From Methylocapsa aurea (GTDB lineage: Bacteria > Pseudomonadota > Alphaproteobacteria > Rhizobiales > Beijerinckiaceae), in NCBI RefSeq assembly GCF_000746085.1, contig NZ_KN050804.1:223064-287063 (forward strand): a stretch of 64,000 nucleotides of DNA. Reading direction: 5' to 3'. Position 1 is the stretch's first letter. Every line of letters begins with the position of its first letter. This document shows positions 18,601 through 27,677 of the stretch, in pieces. The notes under the pieces were generated by a model. The model was not told where the DNA came from. It worked only from the letters and a program-made list of their open reading frames with translations, and ran no database searches. The position numbers and the translations under genes are program-made.

Positions 18601-19117
18601 CGCCCTGCTCCATGCGTTGATGGACCTCGATCAGCACAGTCGCGCCGATCTTGTCGCTCGCATCAAGCTCAAGAAGCTTCATCGCCGCGGCGAGGCCTTC
18701 GTCGAGATTGCCCAACCGCATCTGCAGATAGGCGTAACCCTTCAAGACGAACAAATAAAACCGCGGCAGCATTGCGTCATAGCTGCTGAAATTGGCGTCG
18801 CCGCTTTGGACCTCCCGCCAGTCGTCAGCCAGATTGTTATGATGCGCCGCTTCGGCGAGACAAATGCGGGCGACATCCAAGCATTCGACCAGTCGCCCTT
18901 TGTAAAAGTAGAAACGATACAAGCCAATCAGCACCGCCGGATGGGCAGGGGCTATCGCCTCCGCCTGACGGAGATGCGCCAAGGCAAGCTCATCGCGATC
19001 ATAGAGGCTCGCGGCGAGCGCAAGATGCTCCTCCGCCGCAGGAGGCAAGCCTCCGCCAAGCAGCGCCTCAACCGCCTGGATCGACGGCGGCTCATTGAAG
19101 CCAGTCGTCAAGTCCAT
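18590..19117 (-). CDS. TPR-like nif accessory protein
   Basis: A protein of 175 residues, all helical by composition. ALAHLRQAEAIAPAHPAVLI and GYAYLQMRLGNLDEGLAAAM read as tetratricopeptide-type helices, the typical fold of the small TPR proteins in nif clusters near nifB. It probably scaffolds an interaction with the LRV or IscA neighbours. No catalytic motif. ATG 19117 follows nif-iscA by 12 bp. Confidence 0.8.
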   Translation of the reverse strand: MDLTTGFNEPPSIQAVEALLGGGLPPAAEEHLALAASLYDRDELALAHLRQAEAIAPAHPAVLIGLYRFYFYKGRLVECLDVARICLAEAAHHNNLADDWREVQSGDANFSSYDAMLPRFYLFVLKGYAYLQMRLGNLDEGLAAAMKLLELDASDKIGATVLIEVHQRMEQGDEE

Positions 19118-19129
19118 GCGCGGCCTCGC

Positions 19130-19501
19130 TTAATGTTGATGATCGTGTTCGTGGAGATGGCCAACGTCCGGAGCGCTGTGAGAACCACAGGTAGAGACAT
19201 TCTTGGGGTCGTGAAACTTCAATCCGGCGGACGTCGGAGTCTCGACAAAGTCCATGGTCACGCCTTGCAGCAGAAGCCGGCTCTGGGCGGGCAGAAAAAA
19301 CCGCAAGCCATTATATTCATGAACGGTCTCGCCGGCGGCCGGCGCCGCTTGAACGCTGAACTCGGCGGAAAGGCCGGAACAGCCGCCCGGAGAAACCGAG
19401 AGACTCAGGCCGCTGCCTGGGCCGCCATCGAATCGAAGCATGCGCCGGACGAATTTGTCGGCCGCGGGAGTGATCGTCACATTCAGATTTTGCATATTCA
19501 A
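19130..19501 (-). CDS. A-type Fe-S carrier, Nif-IscA
   Basis: A protein of 123 residues. [15 protein letters not shown] and [11 protein letters not shown] (Cys41) identify the HesB/IscA family. The C-terminal CGC of the family is reduced to C-G-S (Cys105, Gly, Ser107), and a His-rich tail HLHEHDHQH follows. Cluster or metal binding may therefore use His. Start 19501 is set by an ATGA overlap with the ferredoxin stop. It should ferry Fe-S clusters during nitrogenase maturation. Confidence 0.9.
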   Translation of the reverse strand: MNMQNLNVTITPAADKFVRRMLRFDGGPGSGLSLSVSPGGCSGLSAEFSVQAAPAAGETVHEYNGLRFFLPAQSRLLLQGVTMDFVETPTSAGLKFHDPKNVSTCGSHSAPDVGHLHEHDHQH

Positions 19502-19719
19502 GCCGCCGGTTGGTAACGTGGATAAGACTCATCGACGATGCAGGTCTCTTCGACCGGACAAATCAAAGCACATTGCGGGTCATCGTGAAAGCCGATGCAT
19601 TCGGTGCATTTGGTCGGATCGATGACATAGATCCCTTCAGCGGCGCTAATCGCTTCGTTGGGGCATTCCGCCTCGCACGCCGAGCAATTCACGCAAGACA
19701 CCGCGATTTTCAATGTCAT
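19498..19719 (-). CDS. 2[4Fe-4S] ferredoxin downstream of nifB
   Basis: A protein of 73 residues. First cluster motif [16 protein letters not shown], second [19 protein letters not shown] with the loop insertion typical of nif-associated FdxN-type ferredoxins. AGGAG lies 7 nt before ATG 19719. It probably gives electrons to the NifB radical-SAM reaction, since it directly follows nifB. Confidence 0.94.
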   Translation of the reverse strand: MTLKIAVSCVNCSACEAECPNEAISAAEGIYVIDPTKCTECIGFHDDPQCALICPVEETCIVDESYPRYQPAA

Positions 19720-19796
19720 AAGCCGCTCCTATCAGGGACGAATGGGAGGGCGTCGGAACGCGCATGACGCGCCCCGACGCCTTGATTTAGGCCAGC

Positions 19797-21386
19797 TTAT
19801 TCGGCGGCCACGGCGGCGACGTCCACCGCGACTTCGCCAGGACGAATTTCGGCGTCGCCCTTTTCAACATGAACGATCGAACCGTCTTTGACGCCTTCGA
19901 GATAGCGCTTGAAGTAGGTGATCGCCGACTTCTCGATGAACTCATGCGCGAATTCGTCGACCGCTTCGATGCCGGCAGCGAGCAGGTCCTTCTTCGGGCA
20001 GCCGCCGATCTTCGCGACGAAGACCGCATGGCAGTCCTTGATGGCGCGGATCACAGTTTCAAGCGCGTCTTCTTCGCCGTAGCCGCCCTGGCAATAAAGG
20101 TCGACGCGGCGATGGCCGATGAAGTGAGCGCCCTTGCCGGTGCTGAGTTCATAGATCTGGAACTCGGCGGCGTGGCCGAAATGCTCGTTGATCCGGCCGC
20201 TGCCCTTCGTCGCGACAGCAATGAGGATCTTGATGTCGCTTTCCACGCCAGCGAGAATCTGAAGCTCGGAAGCCTTGGCGCCGGAAACGGCGAGACGCTC
20301 CTCCTCGACCTTGGCCTGATAGGCCTGGCGGGTCGCGAGGTCGTAGTTGACGTCCATCTCCATGATTTTTTCGGTGGTGAACTCGGCGCTGCGGTCTTCG
20401 CCGAGAAGGCCAACGGCGTCGGCGCGGCACTGGCGGCAGTGGCGCATCATGTTCATTTCGCCTTCGCAGCTGTCCTGCAGGCGCTTCAACTCCTGCGCCG
20501 TCGGGCCGCGCTGGCCGGTCAAGCCAAACACCGTGCCGTGCTCGGCGGCGGAGATCAGCGGCATGATGTTGTGCAAGAAAGCGCCGCGCGACTTGACGGC
20601 CCGGTTCACCTCGACGAGATGCTGATCGTTGACGCCGGGGATCATGACTGAGTTGATCTTGGAAAGGATGCCGCGCGCGGTGAGCATTTCCAGGCCCTGC
20701 ATCTGACGATCGGTCAGGATCTGGGCGGCTTCGCGGCCGGTATAGCGTTTATGCTTGTAGAAGATCCAGGGATAGATCTTCGCTCCGACGTCGGCGTCGA
20801 CCATGTTGACGGTGATCGTGACGTGATCGACATTGTATTTGGCGATCGTGTCGACGTGGTCGGGAAGGGTCAGCCCGTTCGTGGAAAGGCAGAGCTTGAT
20901 GTCGGGAGCGGTCTTCGCGATCAGGTCGAAGGTCTTGAAGGTCTTTTCCGGATTGGCGAGGGGGTCGCCGGGGCCGGCAATGCCAAGAACCGTCATCTGC
21001 GGAATGGTGGACGCAACGGCGAGGACTTTCTTCGCGGCCTGCTCTGGGGTCAAGCGTTCGCTGACCACGCCCGGGCGGGACTCATTGGCGCAATCATATT
21101 TGCGATTGCAATAATTGCATTGGATGTTGCAAGCCGGAGCCACGGCGACATGCATGCGCGCGTAATGATGATGCGCTTCTTCGCTGTAGCAAGGATGGTT
21201 CTTGACCTTTTCCCAAATCTCCGGGGCGAGATCGTTCTCGCCGGCCGCCGTGCCGCAGCTCGCCTTTTTGCCGCCGTCGCTGTTGGTTTCGCAACCCTTG
21301 TGCTCGGCCATCTTCTGCATAATCTCTTCGGCCGTTGCGCCGGCCTTAGCTGCCGCAGCTGCGACCTCGTGTTCTGACAAATCCAT
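19797..21386 (-). CDS. nifB: nitrogenase cofactor biosynthesis protein NifB
   Basis: A protein of 529 residues from [14 protein letters not shown] 8 nt upstream. Radical-SAM motif [16 protein letters not shown] near residue 82, [12 protein letters not shown] near 134, C-terminal NifX-like domain from about 390 ([20 protein letters not shown]). NifB makes NifB-co, the 8Fe core of FeMo-co, from two 4Fe-4S clusters with SAM. A Cys- and His-containing N-terminal stretch ([16 protein letters not shown]) supplies extra cluster ligands. It heads its own unit under sigma-54/NifA control. Confidence 0.97.
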   Translation of the reverse strand: MDLSEHEVAAAAAKAGATAEEIMQKMAEHKGCETNSDGGKKASCGTAAGENDLAPEIWEKVKNHPCYSEEAHHHYARMHVAVAPACNIQCNYCNRKYDCANESRPGVVSERLTPEQAAKKVLAVASTIPQMTVLGIAGPGDPLANPEKTFKTFDLIAKTAPDIKLCLSTNGLTLPDHVDTIAKYNVDHVTITVNMVDADVGAKIYPWIFYKHKRYTGREAAQILTDRQMQGLEMLTARGILSKINSVMIPGVNDQHLVEVNRAVKSRGAFLHNIMPLISAAEHGTVFGLTGQRGPTAQELKRLQDSCEGEMNMMRHCRQCRADAVGLLGEDRSAEFTTEKIMEMDVNYDLATRQAYQAKVEEERLAVSGAKASELQILAGVESDIKILIAVATKGSGRINEHFGHAAEFQIYELSTGKGAHFIGHRRVDLYCQGGYGEEDALETVIRAIKDCHAVFVAKIGGCPKKDLLAAGIEAVDEFAHEFIEKSAITYFKRYLEGVKDGSIVHVEKGDAEIRPGEVAVDVAAVAAE

Positions 21387-21503
21387 GTTCGATCCTCGCT
21401 TTTGGCTGGAACCTATTGGTAACAAGGGGCGCGCCACGCTTTCCCTCTTCCGCCGATAAGCTCAACTGCGATCTGGATAGGTAAGATCGCTTGGCCAAGG
21501 TTG

Positions 21504-21519
21504 AGCAACTAGCATGCCA
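21504..21519 (-). promoter_or_regulatory. sigma-54 promoter of nifB
   Basis: Minus-strand TGGCATGCTAGTTGCT: GG and GC separated by exactly 10 nt, with TGGCAT and TTGCT as in the consensus. It lies 118 bp before the nifB start. Confidence 0.85.
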
Positions 21520-21618
21520 AAAATGGAATAAGTCTAATCACTTGAATCAGCGGAGGTTTCCCGAAAACCTCAGGCTGTCGCGATCCCGACGCGCCGTCCA
21601 ATAGGCGCAACTGGCGTC

Positions 21619-21634
21619 TGTTTGAAAGGCGACA
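21619..21634 (-). promoter_or_regulatory. NifA upstream activator site for nifB
   Basis: Exact TGT-N10-ACA, 100 bp upstream of the -24 element, which is the usual distance for NifA binding. Confidence 0.75.
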
Positions 21635-21856
21635 CCCATCTGAGCCCCCGGGTGCTCTAGGTCAGAAAGCCCTCCGCCTCACGCGATAAAGCGAAGCGAA
21701 ATGGGCGGCGGATAAGATGCCCGACAAGCTTGGCCAGCGCCTCCCGGTCCGCCAATTAAGGCGTTGCAGCCAGCGCGGAGGCCGGAAACCTGAGGCCAAT
21801 CGGCGCATGCGGCGAATGGTCTAATCCAGGCGCGATCGGGGCGTGTCGGTTTTCGT

Positions 21857-22675
21857 TCAGTGAATGCCGCGCGGGGCGCCGTCGCCGCCCACGCGATCAT
21901 TAATATCCGCCTGATGCAGCGATGGAGTTAGACCAAGCTCCCGCATCCTGAGGCGCGCCATGTCGCGGACGATCGGGTCGGCATCGCTGAGAAAGAGCGG
22001 CAGAGAATCCGGGTCGATCCGCTCCGCGACGGTGAATCGAACACGGAGGTCCGGATCATTGACAAGAGCCGCCAGACGCGCCGGAGGCAGACGTTCCGCC
22101 ACCTCCATCCGGACCATCGGATCGGCGTCGGTCCGCATATCGAACAGGCGACCGGCGGGAATCCTGCGCGCGACCCATCGCCGCACGGCGGGATCGCGAT
22201 CGCGCATCGCCATGACCAGGAGGTCTGGCGCGATCCTGCGAACAACCACGCCGCGAACAAAGGGATCCGCGTCGCCGAGCATCGCAATCAAATCCTTGCC
22301 GTCCATCTTCATGGCGACGCCGATGCGAACCCGCCTGTCGGGATCATTCGCCAAAGGCTTGACCCGCTCGCGCGGCAGGCGTGACACCGCCATGGTCCGA
22401 ACCTCGGGTTCGGAATCGGACAACATCGGAGCGACGCGAAACAGGCTCGCATATTTTACGGCGACCGCGCGCAACTCGAAATAGGGGTGGTGGAGATAGG
22501 CGTCGGCGAGCTGCGGCGAGGCCCGGAAAAAGCGGTCCATATGCTTGATGACGCGGTCATGCGCGCAGCTATAGCCCTTGCGGCACCTATCCTCGGCAAG
22601 CAGCGCTTTATGGACGCATTGATTGCAATGAATTGGCTGCCCCAACCAGTTGCGAGCGTCGTCAGCCGCATCCAT
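21857..22675 (-). CDS. 4Fe-4S leucine-rich-repeat variant (LRV) protein 2
   Basis: A protein of 272 residues from MDAADDARNW, with GGAG 7 nt upstream; a GTG at 22687 is less likely. CNQCVHKALLAEDRC followed by RKGYSC repeats the C-x2-C-x10-C-x5-C spacing of the first LRV protein. About eight LRV repeats (DPxVRxxVAxR) follow. The two LRV genes each sit close to a 2[4Fe-4S] ferredoxin gene, suggesting duplication of a ferredoxin-LRV module. Confidence 0.92.
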   Translation of the reverse strand: MDAADDARNWLGQPIHCNQCVHKALLAEDRCRKGYSCAHDRVIKHMDRFFRASPQLADAYLHHPYFELRAVAVKYASLFRVAPMLSDSEPEVRTMAVSRLPRERVKPLANDPDRRVRIGVAMKMDGKDLIAMLGDADPFVRGVVVRRIAPDLLVMAMRDRDPAVRRWVARRIPAGRLFDMRTDADPMVRMEVAERLPPARLAALVNDPDLRVRFTVAERIDPDSLPLFLSDADPIVRDMARLRMRELGLTPSLHQADINDRVGGDGAPRGIH

Positions 22676-22723
22676 GGCGCGCTCCACACAGGCTGGCCTC
22701 GGTCGGACGCAACCGGGCCGGTG

Positions 22724-22830
22724 CTAAAGCGCTTTCAGACTCCACGGAATCAGAAAGCTGCTCTAGCTTTTCATTTCATCGCATTTTCTTAGCGCGGACC
22801 GGGGTCCGCTTCGCTCGAAAATGTTCTAAC
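22724..22830 (+). repeat. REP-like repeat between LRV protein and fdxN
   Basis: AAAGCGCTTTCAGACTCCAC and AATCAGAAAGCTGCTCTAG form an inverted pair (GCTTTCaGA..TCcacGGA/TCAGAAAGC); CGCGGACCGGGGTCCGC is a second dyad. The pattern belongs to a dispersed palindromic repeat type seen in Rhizobiales. It fills most of the 197-bp gap between the two genes. Confidence 0.55.
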
Positions 22831-22872
22831 CCGCCAGATTGCAGAGGCGGGCTTTGTAAATGCCGTCGAATT

Positions 22873-23067
22873 TCAGGCTGGCACGCAGGTCTGCGGGACC
22901 GGGCACACGGTATCGCATTGCGGATGATCAAAGTCGTTCTCGCATTCGGTGCACTTCTTCGGATCAATGACATAGGTCTCATTCTTGAACGAGATCGCCG
23001 CATTGGGGCACTCAAATTCGCAAGCGCCGCAGACGGTGCATTGAGAGGCGATGATCTTGTAGGCCAT
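22873..23067 (-). CDS. fdxN: 2[4Fe-4S] ferredoxin FdxN
   Basis: A protein of 64 residues from [17 protein letters not shown] lies 9 nt upstream, which favours this over ATG 23085. [16 protein letters not shown] and [19 protein letters not shown] are the two cluster motifs with the nif-type insertion. FdxN-type ferredoxins are the electron donors to nitrogenase or NifB. It heads the unit with LRV protein 2 under a sigma-54 promoter. Confidence 0.94.
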   Translation of the reverse strand: MAYKIIASQCTVCGACEFECPNAAISFKNETYVIDPKKCTECENDFDHPQCDTVCPVPQTCVPA

Positions 23068-23245
23068 TTTAGAATTCTCCTTCAAAAAAACGTCCGGGAA
23101 ACTTCCTTACATCCTGGACCAAAGGTAAAAGGTCAAATGTTCGCCGGCTCCGCCCGTGCATAGGCCAATTGATGCAGAAGGTGACGAACCCCAACCAACA
23201 CCGGCGCCGCGCCGTATTCATGCCGTTGAAACCGCTACACGGCGC

Positions 23246-23261
23246 AGCAAGTTCTATACCA
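23246..23261 (-). promoter_or_regulatory. sigma-54 promoter of fdxN unit
   Basis: Minus-strand TGGTATAGAACTTGCT: GG-N10-GC with a good -12 TTGCT and a slightly divergent -24 (TGGTAT). Confidence 0.75.
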
Positions 23262-23325
23262 GCGCTCCGATGTTCGGCCGTCCCTTGGGAAAAGCGGCGG
23301 CGCGCAAGCGTTGCGACGACCGCAA

Positions 23326-23341
23326 TGTTCCACCTTGGACA
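23326..23341 (-). promoter_or_regulatory. NifA upstream activator site for fdxN
   Basis: Exact TGT-N10-ACA, 65 bp upstream of the -24 element at 23261. Confidence 0.65.
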
Positions 23342-23426
23342 ATTTCATGGAAGGTTTCGCGCGCCGCCGCCGAGCCAGATCCATCCGCGCCTTGAGTCCG
23401 GGCGCCTCTTGGCCCCTGCGGCGCGC

Positions 23427-25193
23427 TCAGAACTTTTTGATTTCGATCCCGTGCTTGCGCAGCGCATAGCCGATCTGGCGTGGGGTCAACCCCATCATTC
23501 GGGCGGCTTTCGCCTGGACCCAGCCGGACTTTTCCATCGCCTCGAGCAAGCGCTCCCGCTCCGAGGCGTCGCTCCCGGCGCCGTCGAAATATTCGCCCTG
23601 AGACTCGGCCGACACCGCAGCCGAAGACTCGGGGCTGGAGGGCGCAAGGGCTCGGGGCGAGGGCTGCGGCGTCTCCCGATAGGGTTCGGCCGGCGCTGGA
23701 GCGCCTGAAAAAGGCCCCAAGCCGCCGATCGGCTTCGACCAGGCGTCCGCCGAAGTCTTGCCTTTCCAGAGCGTCGCAGAGAGGCATTGGTCCTGCCCGC
23801 AAGCGAAATCCGCGGCGACGATTGCGTCATCGGCGGCGAAGGTCGCGGTGCGCTGGACGCAATTTTCAAGTTCCCGCACATTGCCGGGAAAATAGCAGGA
23901 TTTCAAAACCTGCATCGCCTGCTTGCTGAAGGCGAGTTCGCGGCCATTCTCTTCGTTGAATTGTTCGAGAAAACGCGCCGCGAGCAGCGGAATATCGCTG
24001 CTGCGCTCGCGCAGCGGCGGCAGGAGCAGGGGCACGACACTGATGCGATAATAGAGGTCGGCGCGGAACTCGCCATTGCGGACCGCCTCTTCCAAATTCT
24101 TGTTGGTCGCGGTGATCAACCGCACGTCGGCCTTCAACGTCTTGGTTCCGCCAACCCTTTCGAACTCGCCGCTCTGCAGGACGCGCAAGAGCTTGGCCTG
24201 GAACGAGGACGAAATTTCACCGATCTCGTCGAGGAAAAGCGTGCCGCCGTCGGCGAGTTCGAAACGCCCCTTCCGGGTCGCGACGGCGCCGGTGAAAGCG
24301 CCCTTTTCATGCCCGAACAATTCCGATTCGAGAACGCTTTCCGCCAAAGCCGCGCAATTGACCTTGACGAAAGCATGCGAGGCGCGCGGCGACATTTCGT
24401 GCAAGGCGCGGGCGAACAGTTCTTTGCCGGTTCCTGATTCGCCGCGAAGCAGCATGGTCGCATTGGAGCGGGCGACAATCGAGATTTTGTCGAGAACCGA
24501 ACGAATCGCCGGACTTTCTCCAATAATGCCGGACGCCCGCGGCTTGCTCGTCGGCGTCGGCTGCAACTTGGTGATCTCTTTCTGCAAACGATGACTTTCC
24601 TCGATCAAGCGGTCCCGGTCGCGGGCGACGACGCGATGCAATTTGACGGTTTGGCCGATCAGGTTGGCGATCATCACCAGAAAACGAACATCGGAATCGA
24701 ACCTGAAGACGCTCTCGCCATCCCAGATCCGATCCACGGTCAAGGTGCCGACCACCCTGTCGCCGGCGCGAATCGGCACGCCCATGAAGGAGACCTTGAC
24801 GCCATCGGAGGCGAGGACGGCGACGTCGTTCGCATCGAAGAGATCGTGGTCAGCGACATTATGCACGACAAGCGGGACATCGGTCGCGACGATCTGGCCG
24901 ATCGCCCGCTCAGGATAGCGCAAGGGTGAATGCGGTAAGGTCTCCTCGCTCCATCCCGCCCCGACCGCCACCTCAGGCACGCCGTCATCGGCAAGAAGCA
25001 CGATGGTTCCGTGCCGCATCTGCAGAAATGAGGAGAGCAGATTGAGGACGTTCGCGAGCGTTGTCTCAAGCCGCGTCGGCGCGGTCAGGATCTTCGAGAT
25101 TTCATAGACGCCGATCAGCGCGATCTCGCTTAATTGGATGCGTTGCGACGATGCGGCGGGCTTGCTGGCGGCCAAGGAGTCGAGCTCTGTCAT
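23427..25193 (-). CDS. nifA: Nif-specific sigma-54 activator NifA
   Basis: A protein of 588 residues from [10 protein letters not shown] (GAAGG 7 nt upstream; longer starts at 25244 and 25283 lack a good site). GAF domain about 20-170; AAA+ domain with Walker A GESGTGKE near 249, sigma-54 contact GAFTGA near 297 and Walker [13 protein letters not shown]-terminal Fis-type HTH ([19 protein letters not shown]). The end of the AAA+ domain and linker carry Cys433, 445, 465, 470 in C-x11-C-x19-C-x4-C, the signature of O2-sensitive alphaproteobacterial NifA. It should drive all three nif units here. Confidence 0.96.
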   Translation of the reverse strand: MTELDSLAASKPAASSQRIQLSEIALIGVYEISKILTAPTRLETTLANVLNLLSSFLQMRHGTIVLLADDGVPEVAVGAGWSEETLPHSPLRYPERAIGQIVATDVPLVVHNVADHDLFDANDVAVLASDGVKVSFMGVPIRAGDRVVGTLTVDRIWDGESVFRFDSDVRFLVMIANLIGQTVKLHRVVARDRDRLIEESHRLQKEITKLQPTPTSKPRASGIIGESPAIRSVLDKISIVARSNATMLLRGESGTGKELFARALHEMSPRASHAFVKVNCAALAESVLESELFGHEKGAFTGAVATRKGRFELADGGTLFLDEIGEISSSFQAKLLRVLQSGEFERVGGTKTLKADVRLITATNKNLEEAVRNGEFRADLYYRISVVPLLLPPLRERSSDIPLLAARFLEQFNEENGRELAFSKQAMQVLKSCYFPGNVRELENCVQRTATFAADDAIVAADFACGQDQCLSATLWKGKTSADAWSKPIGGLGPFSGAPAPAEPYRETPQPSPRALAPSSPESSAAVSAESQGEYFDGAGSDASERERLLEAMEKSGWVQAKAARMMGLTPRQIGYALRKHGIEIKKF

Positions 25194-25647
25194 TGCGCGG
25201 CCTTCAATAGCTCGGGAGTTTCCTCCCTGTCGGACTTCCGACATATGCCAATTATCCAGAGAGTGGGGTCGTTTTTTCGACACGCCCTTTGTCTAGATTC
25301 CAACGTGAAGTTCTAACCCGACTAAGAAATCCTGTCGCCCTTAAATTTTGAGCATGGATATGCAAAACCTCTGAGCATTGCGCCTTGTTTGCCAGCAGAA
25401 ATGAAGGCTTGAAATCGCGCTCAAAGTAATCTTTACGCAATTGTCTGACCTGAAACAAAGACCGCGACACTATTACAATCGAGGCTTTAACAAAAAGTTC
25501 TCTACTTCATATGCCCGGGCGCAAGCGTCTTATTTGTTGCGATTGCGCCCATTGCGCCAATGGCCCTGCATGAAACTGTCGGGCGTCGGTCATCGGAAAG
25601 CGGCAAAGGCGCCATCAAATTAGGCTGGATCGTCAACCGCGCCGATC
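25194..25647. other. nifA upstream region
   Basis: 454 bp. Two TGT-N10-ACA matches occur: 25228-25243, which is also a perfect 7-bp dyad (TGTCGGA / TCCGACA), and 25442-25457. A weak -24/-12-like sequence (TGGCAAACAAGGCGCA, minus strand 25378-25393) lies between. No FixK-type TTGAT-N4-ATCAA was seen. No gene. Confidence 0.5.
25228..25243 (-). promoter_or_regulatory. dyad just upstream of nifA start
   Basis: TGT-N10-ACA that is also a perfect inverted repeat with a 2-nt centre, 35 bp before ATG 25193. At this position it could be a NifA autoregulation site or an operator for another regulator. If nifA starts at 25244 it would lie in the coding region. Confidence 0.45.
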
Positions 25648-27105
25648 TCACCAGACCCAGAACAGCAGGACCCAGCTTCCAACGCCGATCGAAGCGGCGA
25701 GCGCGATCCATGCCGTCGCCAGAAATCGGCGCGGCGCATGCCGGGTCCGCAGGCCGGCGATCCGCCAGCTGAGGCCGATCGACCAGAGCGCGGCGCCAGC
25801 GAGCAAGCCGCCCCGAAGAAGCCCGACAAAGCCGAGCGACGCCCCCTCGGCGCGCAAGAAGGTGACGGTCATGGCGCTCAGCCCAAGAAAAACGCCGCAG
25901 GCGGCGATCGGAATGAGGCTTTGCGCGAAATGGTGAAAAGCCGCGGACGACCACGGCCCGAGGCTGCGCGTCGCCAGCCAAAGGCAGAGCGAGACCAATC
26001 CGCCGATGATCGCTGCGGTCGCTCCGATATAGAAGAGCAAGACGGCGCCGTCGAGCAGCGTCAATTGATCGTTGAGATCGGGATAATCGGTCAGGATCCA
26101 CCAGGGCGGCTGCACCTGCAGCGGCCAGACGAGGCCCTGCTCGATGAGCCATCCCGCCAAGGCCTGCTTGATCGAGACATACCACGGGCTGGCGCTCCAA
26201 TGGAACGCGCCGGCCGCCACGCCCATCAAGCCGAAGACGATCAGCAGGGTTTCCCAGGGTTTCGGCGCCGATCCCGCGACATGGACGATTTCATGATTGG
26301 GCGCGCGCGGCGCGAGTTCAATGGCGCCGCGAAAGCCCTCGCAACGGCCGCACATATGGCAATCGGCGCCGCCGCGCATGGTTCGGATCGGGACAAGCGG
26401 CGCGCAATTGATGGGCGCGGCATGGGCGTGTCCGGAAAGGCGCGAGGCCGTCCAGGCGTCCTGATCGACGCTGAAATGCACCGGCGCGAGCTTCGCCAAA
26501 AGCCCAAAAACGCCATTCACCGGACAGAGATAGCGGCACCAGACTCTTTTGTTGCGCCCGTATAGATAGCCGACCGCGATCGCGCCAAGCGTCGAGCCGC
26601 CTAGAATCAAGAGGGCGGGCTTTGGATATTGATAGACGCTGACCATCTGGCCATAGACCGTGGTGCAGACGAAAGCGACAAAAGGCCAGCCCTTCCAGGT
26701 GATCCAGCGCGGCACGGCGTAGCCTTTGCCAAACCGGCTTGTCGCCTCCGACAGCGCCCCTTCCGGACAGAACAAGCCGCACCAGGCCCGCCCCACCAAA
26801 ACCATGCTGAGCAGGACGAAAGGCCACCAAATGCCCCAAAAGGCGAATTGCGCGAAAAGGGTCAGATTGTCCCAAATATGCGCCATGCGTCCTGGCAAGG
26901 GCAGGAAGGCCGGAGTCGCGACGAGCACAAGATAGACAATGACGATCGACCATTGGACGCGCTGGATCAGGCCTTGGCGCCGCCGCAGCCATCCGCCGAT
27001 TTGATTCAGACCACGCTCGATGAAGCCCCGGCGCGGCGGCAGTGCGGCTCGATGTGCTTGCTTCGCCGGCCCATTGTCGGCCTCGGCCGCAACCAGGAAA
27101 TCCAT
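25648..27105 (-). CDS. ftrD: polyferredoxin-type membrane protein FtrD
   Basis: A protein of 485 residues (a GTG at 27144 would add 13). NapH/NosR-like: several membrane segments, cytochrome-type Cys motifs WCGLFCPEGAL near 110 and WCRYLCPVNGVFG near 198, plus CHMCGRCEGF near 260. Together with the P19-like and cupredoxin-like genes upstream it matches FtrD of the FtrABCD ferrous-iron uptake system, thought to pass electrons across the inner membrane to keep iron redox-cycling. The FTR1 permease gene that normally sits between ftrB and ftrD is absent. Confidence 0.82.
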   Translation of the reverse strand: MDFLVAAEADNGPAKQAHRAALPPRRGFIERGLNQIGGWLRRRQGLIQRVQWSIVIVYLVLVATPAFLPLPGRMAHIWDNLTLFAQFAFWGIWWPFVLLSMVLVGRAWCGLFCPEGALSEATSRFGKGYAVPRWITWKGWPFVAFVCTTVYGQMVSVYQYPKPALLILGGSTLGAIAVGYLYGRNKRVWCRYLCPVNGVFGLLAKLAPVHFSVDQDAWTASRLSGHAHAAPINCAPLVPIRTMRGGADCHMCGRCEGFRGAIELAPRAPNHEIVHVAGSAPKPWETLLIVFGLMGVAAGAFHWSASPWYVSIKQALAGWLIEQGLVWPLQVQPPWWILTDYPDLNDQLTLLDGAVLLFYIGATAAIIGGLVSLCLWLATRSLGPWSSAAFHHFAQSLIPIAACGVFLGLSAMTVTFLRAEGASLGFVGLLRGGLLAGAALWSIGLSWRIAGLRTRHAPRRFLATAWIALAASIGVGSWVLLFWVW

Positions 27106-27282
27106 CAACGCTTCTCTCCAAGCTCTTGACGAGCCCTGCCGCACACCCGCCGGCGGCGCGGATGGGAATGACGCCGGGACGATTGTAGGGTTTCAGTCAT
27201 TGGCGTCTCCCTTCCCCGGAGCGCAGTGCGCACCCCCTGAGGTCAGGAATCGAACAAAGCCGGCAGCGCCCATTTTCGAGCC

Positions 27283-27648
27283 TCATTTCGCGACGAGCAC
27301 GGCTTGGGGCGCGTCAGGATGAAAATCGTCGAAAAAGGCATATTCGCCAGGATCGAGGGTCCGGAACACCAGAATCGACGTCGAGTTCGGCGCCAGAACT
27401 TTTTCCTTGCGCAGCTCATTGCTTTCGAATTCAGCCGGCGTATCGCCGCTGTTGCGCAATTCGAGCTTGAACCGCGTGTTGGCCGGCACTTCGAGACGGA
27501 GCGGCTCGACTTTTCCGTCATGAAACTCGATCCTGAAAACCGGCTCCTCTTCGGCGCGGAGATGGGTCGAAGCCGCGGCGAGGAACAGGCTCAAAGCAAA
27601 AAAGCGCAAGGGCCAAGTCATTGGCCAAGTCACCGTGTTCTTATGCAT
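27283..27648 (-). CDS. ftrB: cupredoxin-like periplasmic protein FtrB
   Basis: A protein of 121 residues with a signal peptide (WPLRFFALSLFLAAASTHLRA). The cupredoxin-1 like fold is suggested by FRIEFHDGKVEPLRLEVPAN and EYAFFDDFHPDAPQAVLVAK. It lacks the canonical Cu ligand set at the C-terminus, as FtrB-like proteins do. A TTG at 27681 overlapping the ftrA stop is an alternative start. Proposed ferrous iron oxidation partner of FtrA. Confidence 0.75.
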   Translation of the reverse strand: MHKNTVTWPMTWPLRFFALSLFLAAASTHLRAEEEPVFRIEFHDGKVEPLRLEVPANTRFKLELRNSGDTPAEFESNELRKEKVLAPNSTSILVFRTLDPGEYAFFDDFHPDAPQAVLVAK

Positions 27649-27677
27649 ATTGCCGTCTTTCCCGCGACGCTGGTCTG

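Larger units (their letters stand above)
21387..21856. other. nifB promoter region
   Basis: 470 bp gap. It contains the sigma-54 site and NifA site listed below. Beyond 21650 nothing is recognised up to the end of the second LRV gene. Confidence 0.65.
23068..23426. other. fdxN promoter region, nifA 3' side
   Basis: 359 bp between nifA and fdxN. It holds a sigma-54 site at 23246 and a NifA site at 23326. The predicted leader before fdxN is about 165 nt; no other gene is seen. Confidence 0.65.

Noticed and set aside
23212-23225. Second GG-N10-GC match before fdxN
   Set aside because: Its flanking bases (CGGCAT and CGGCG) fit the -24/-12 consensus poorly; the match at 23246-23261 is far better.
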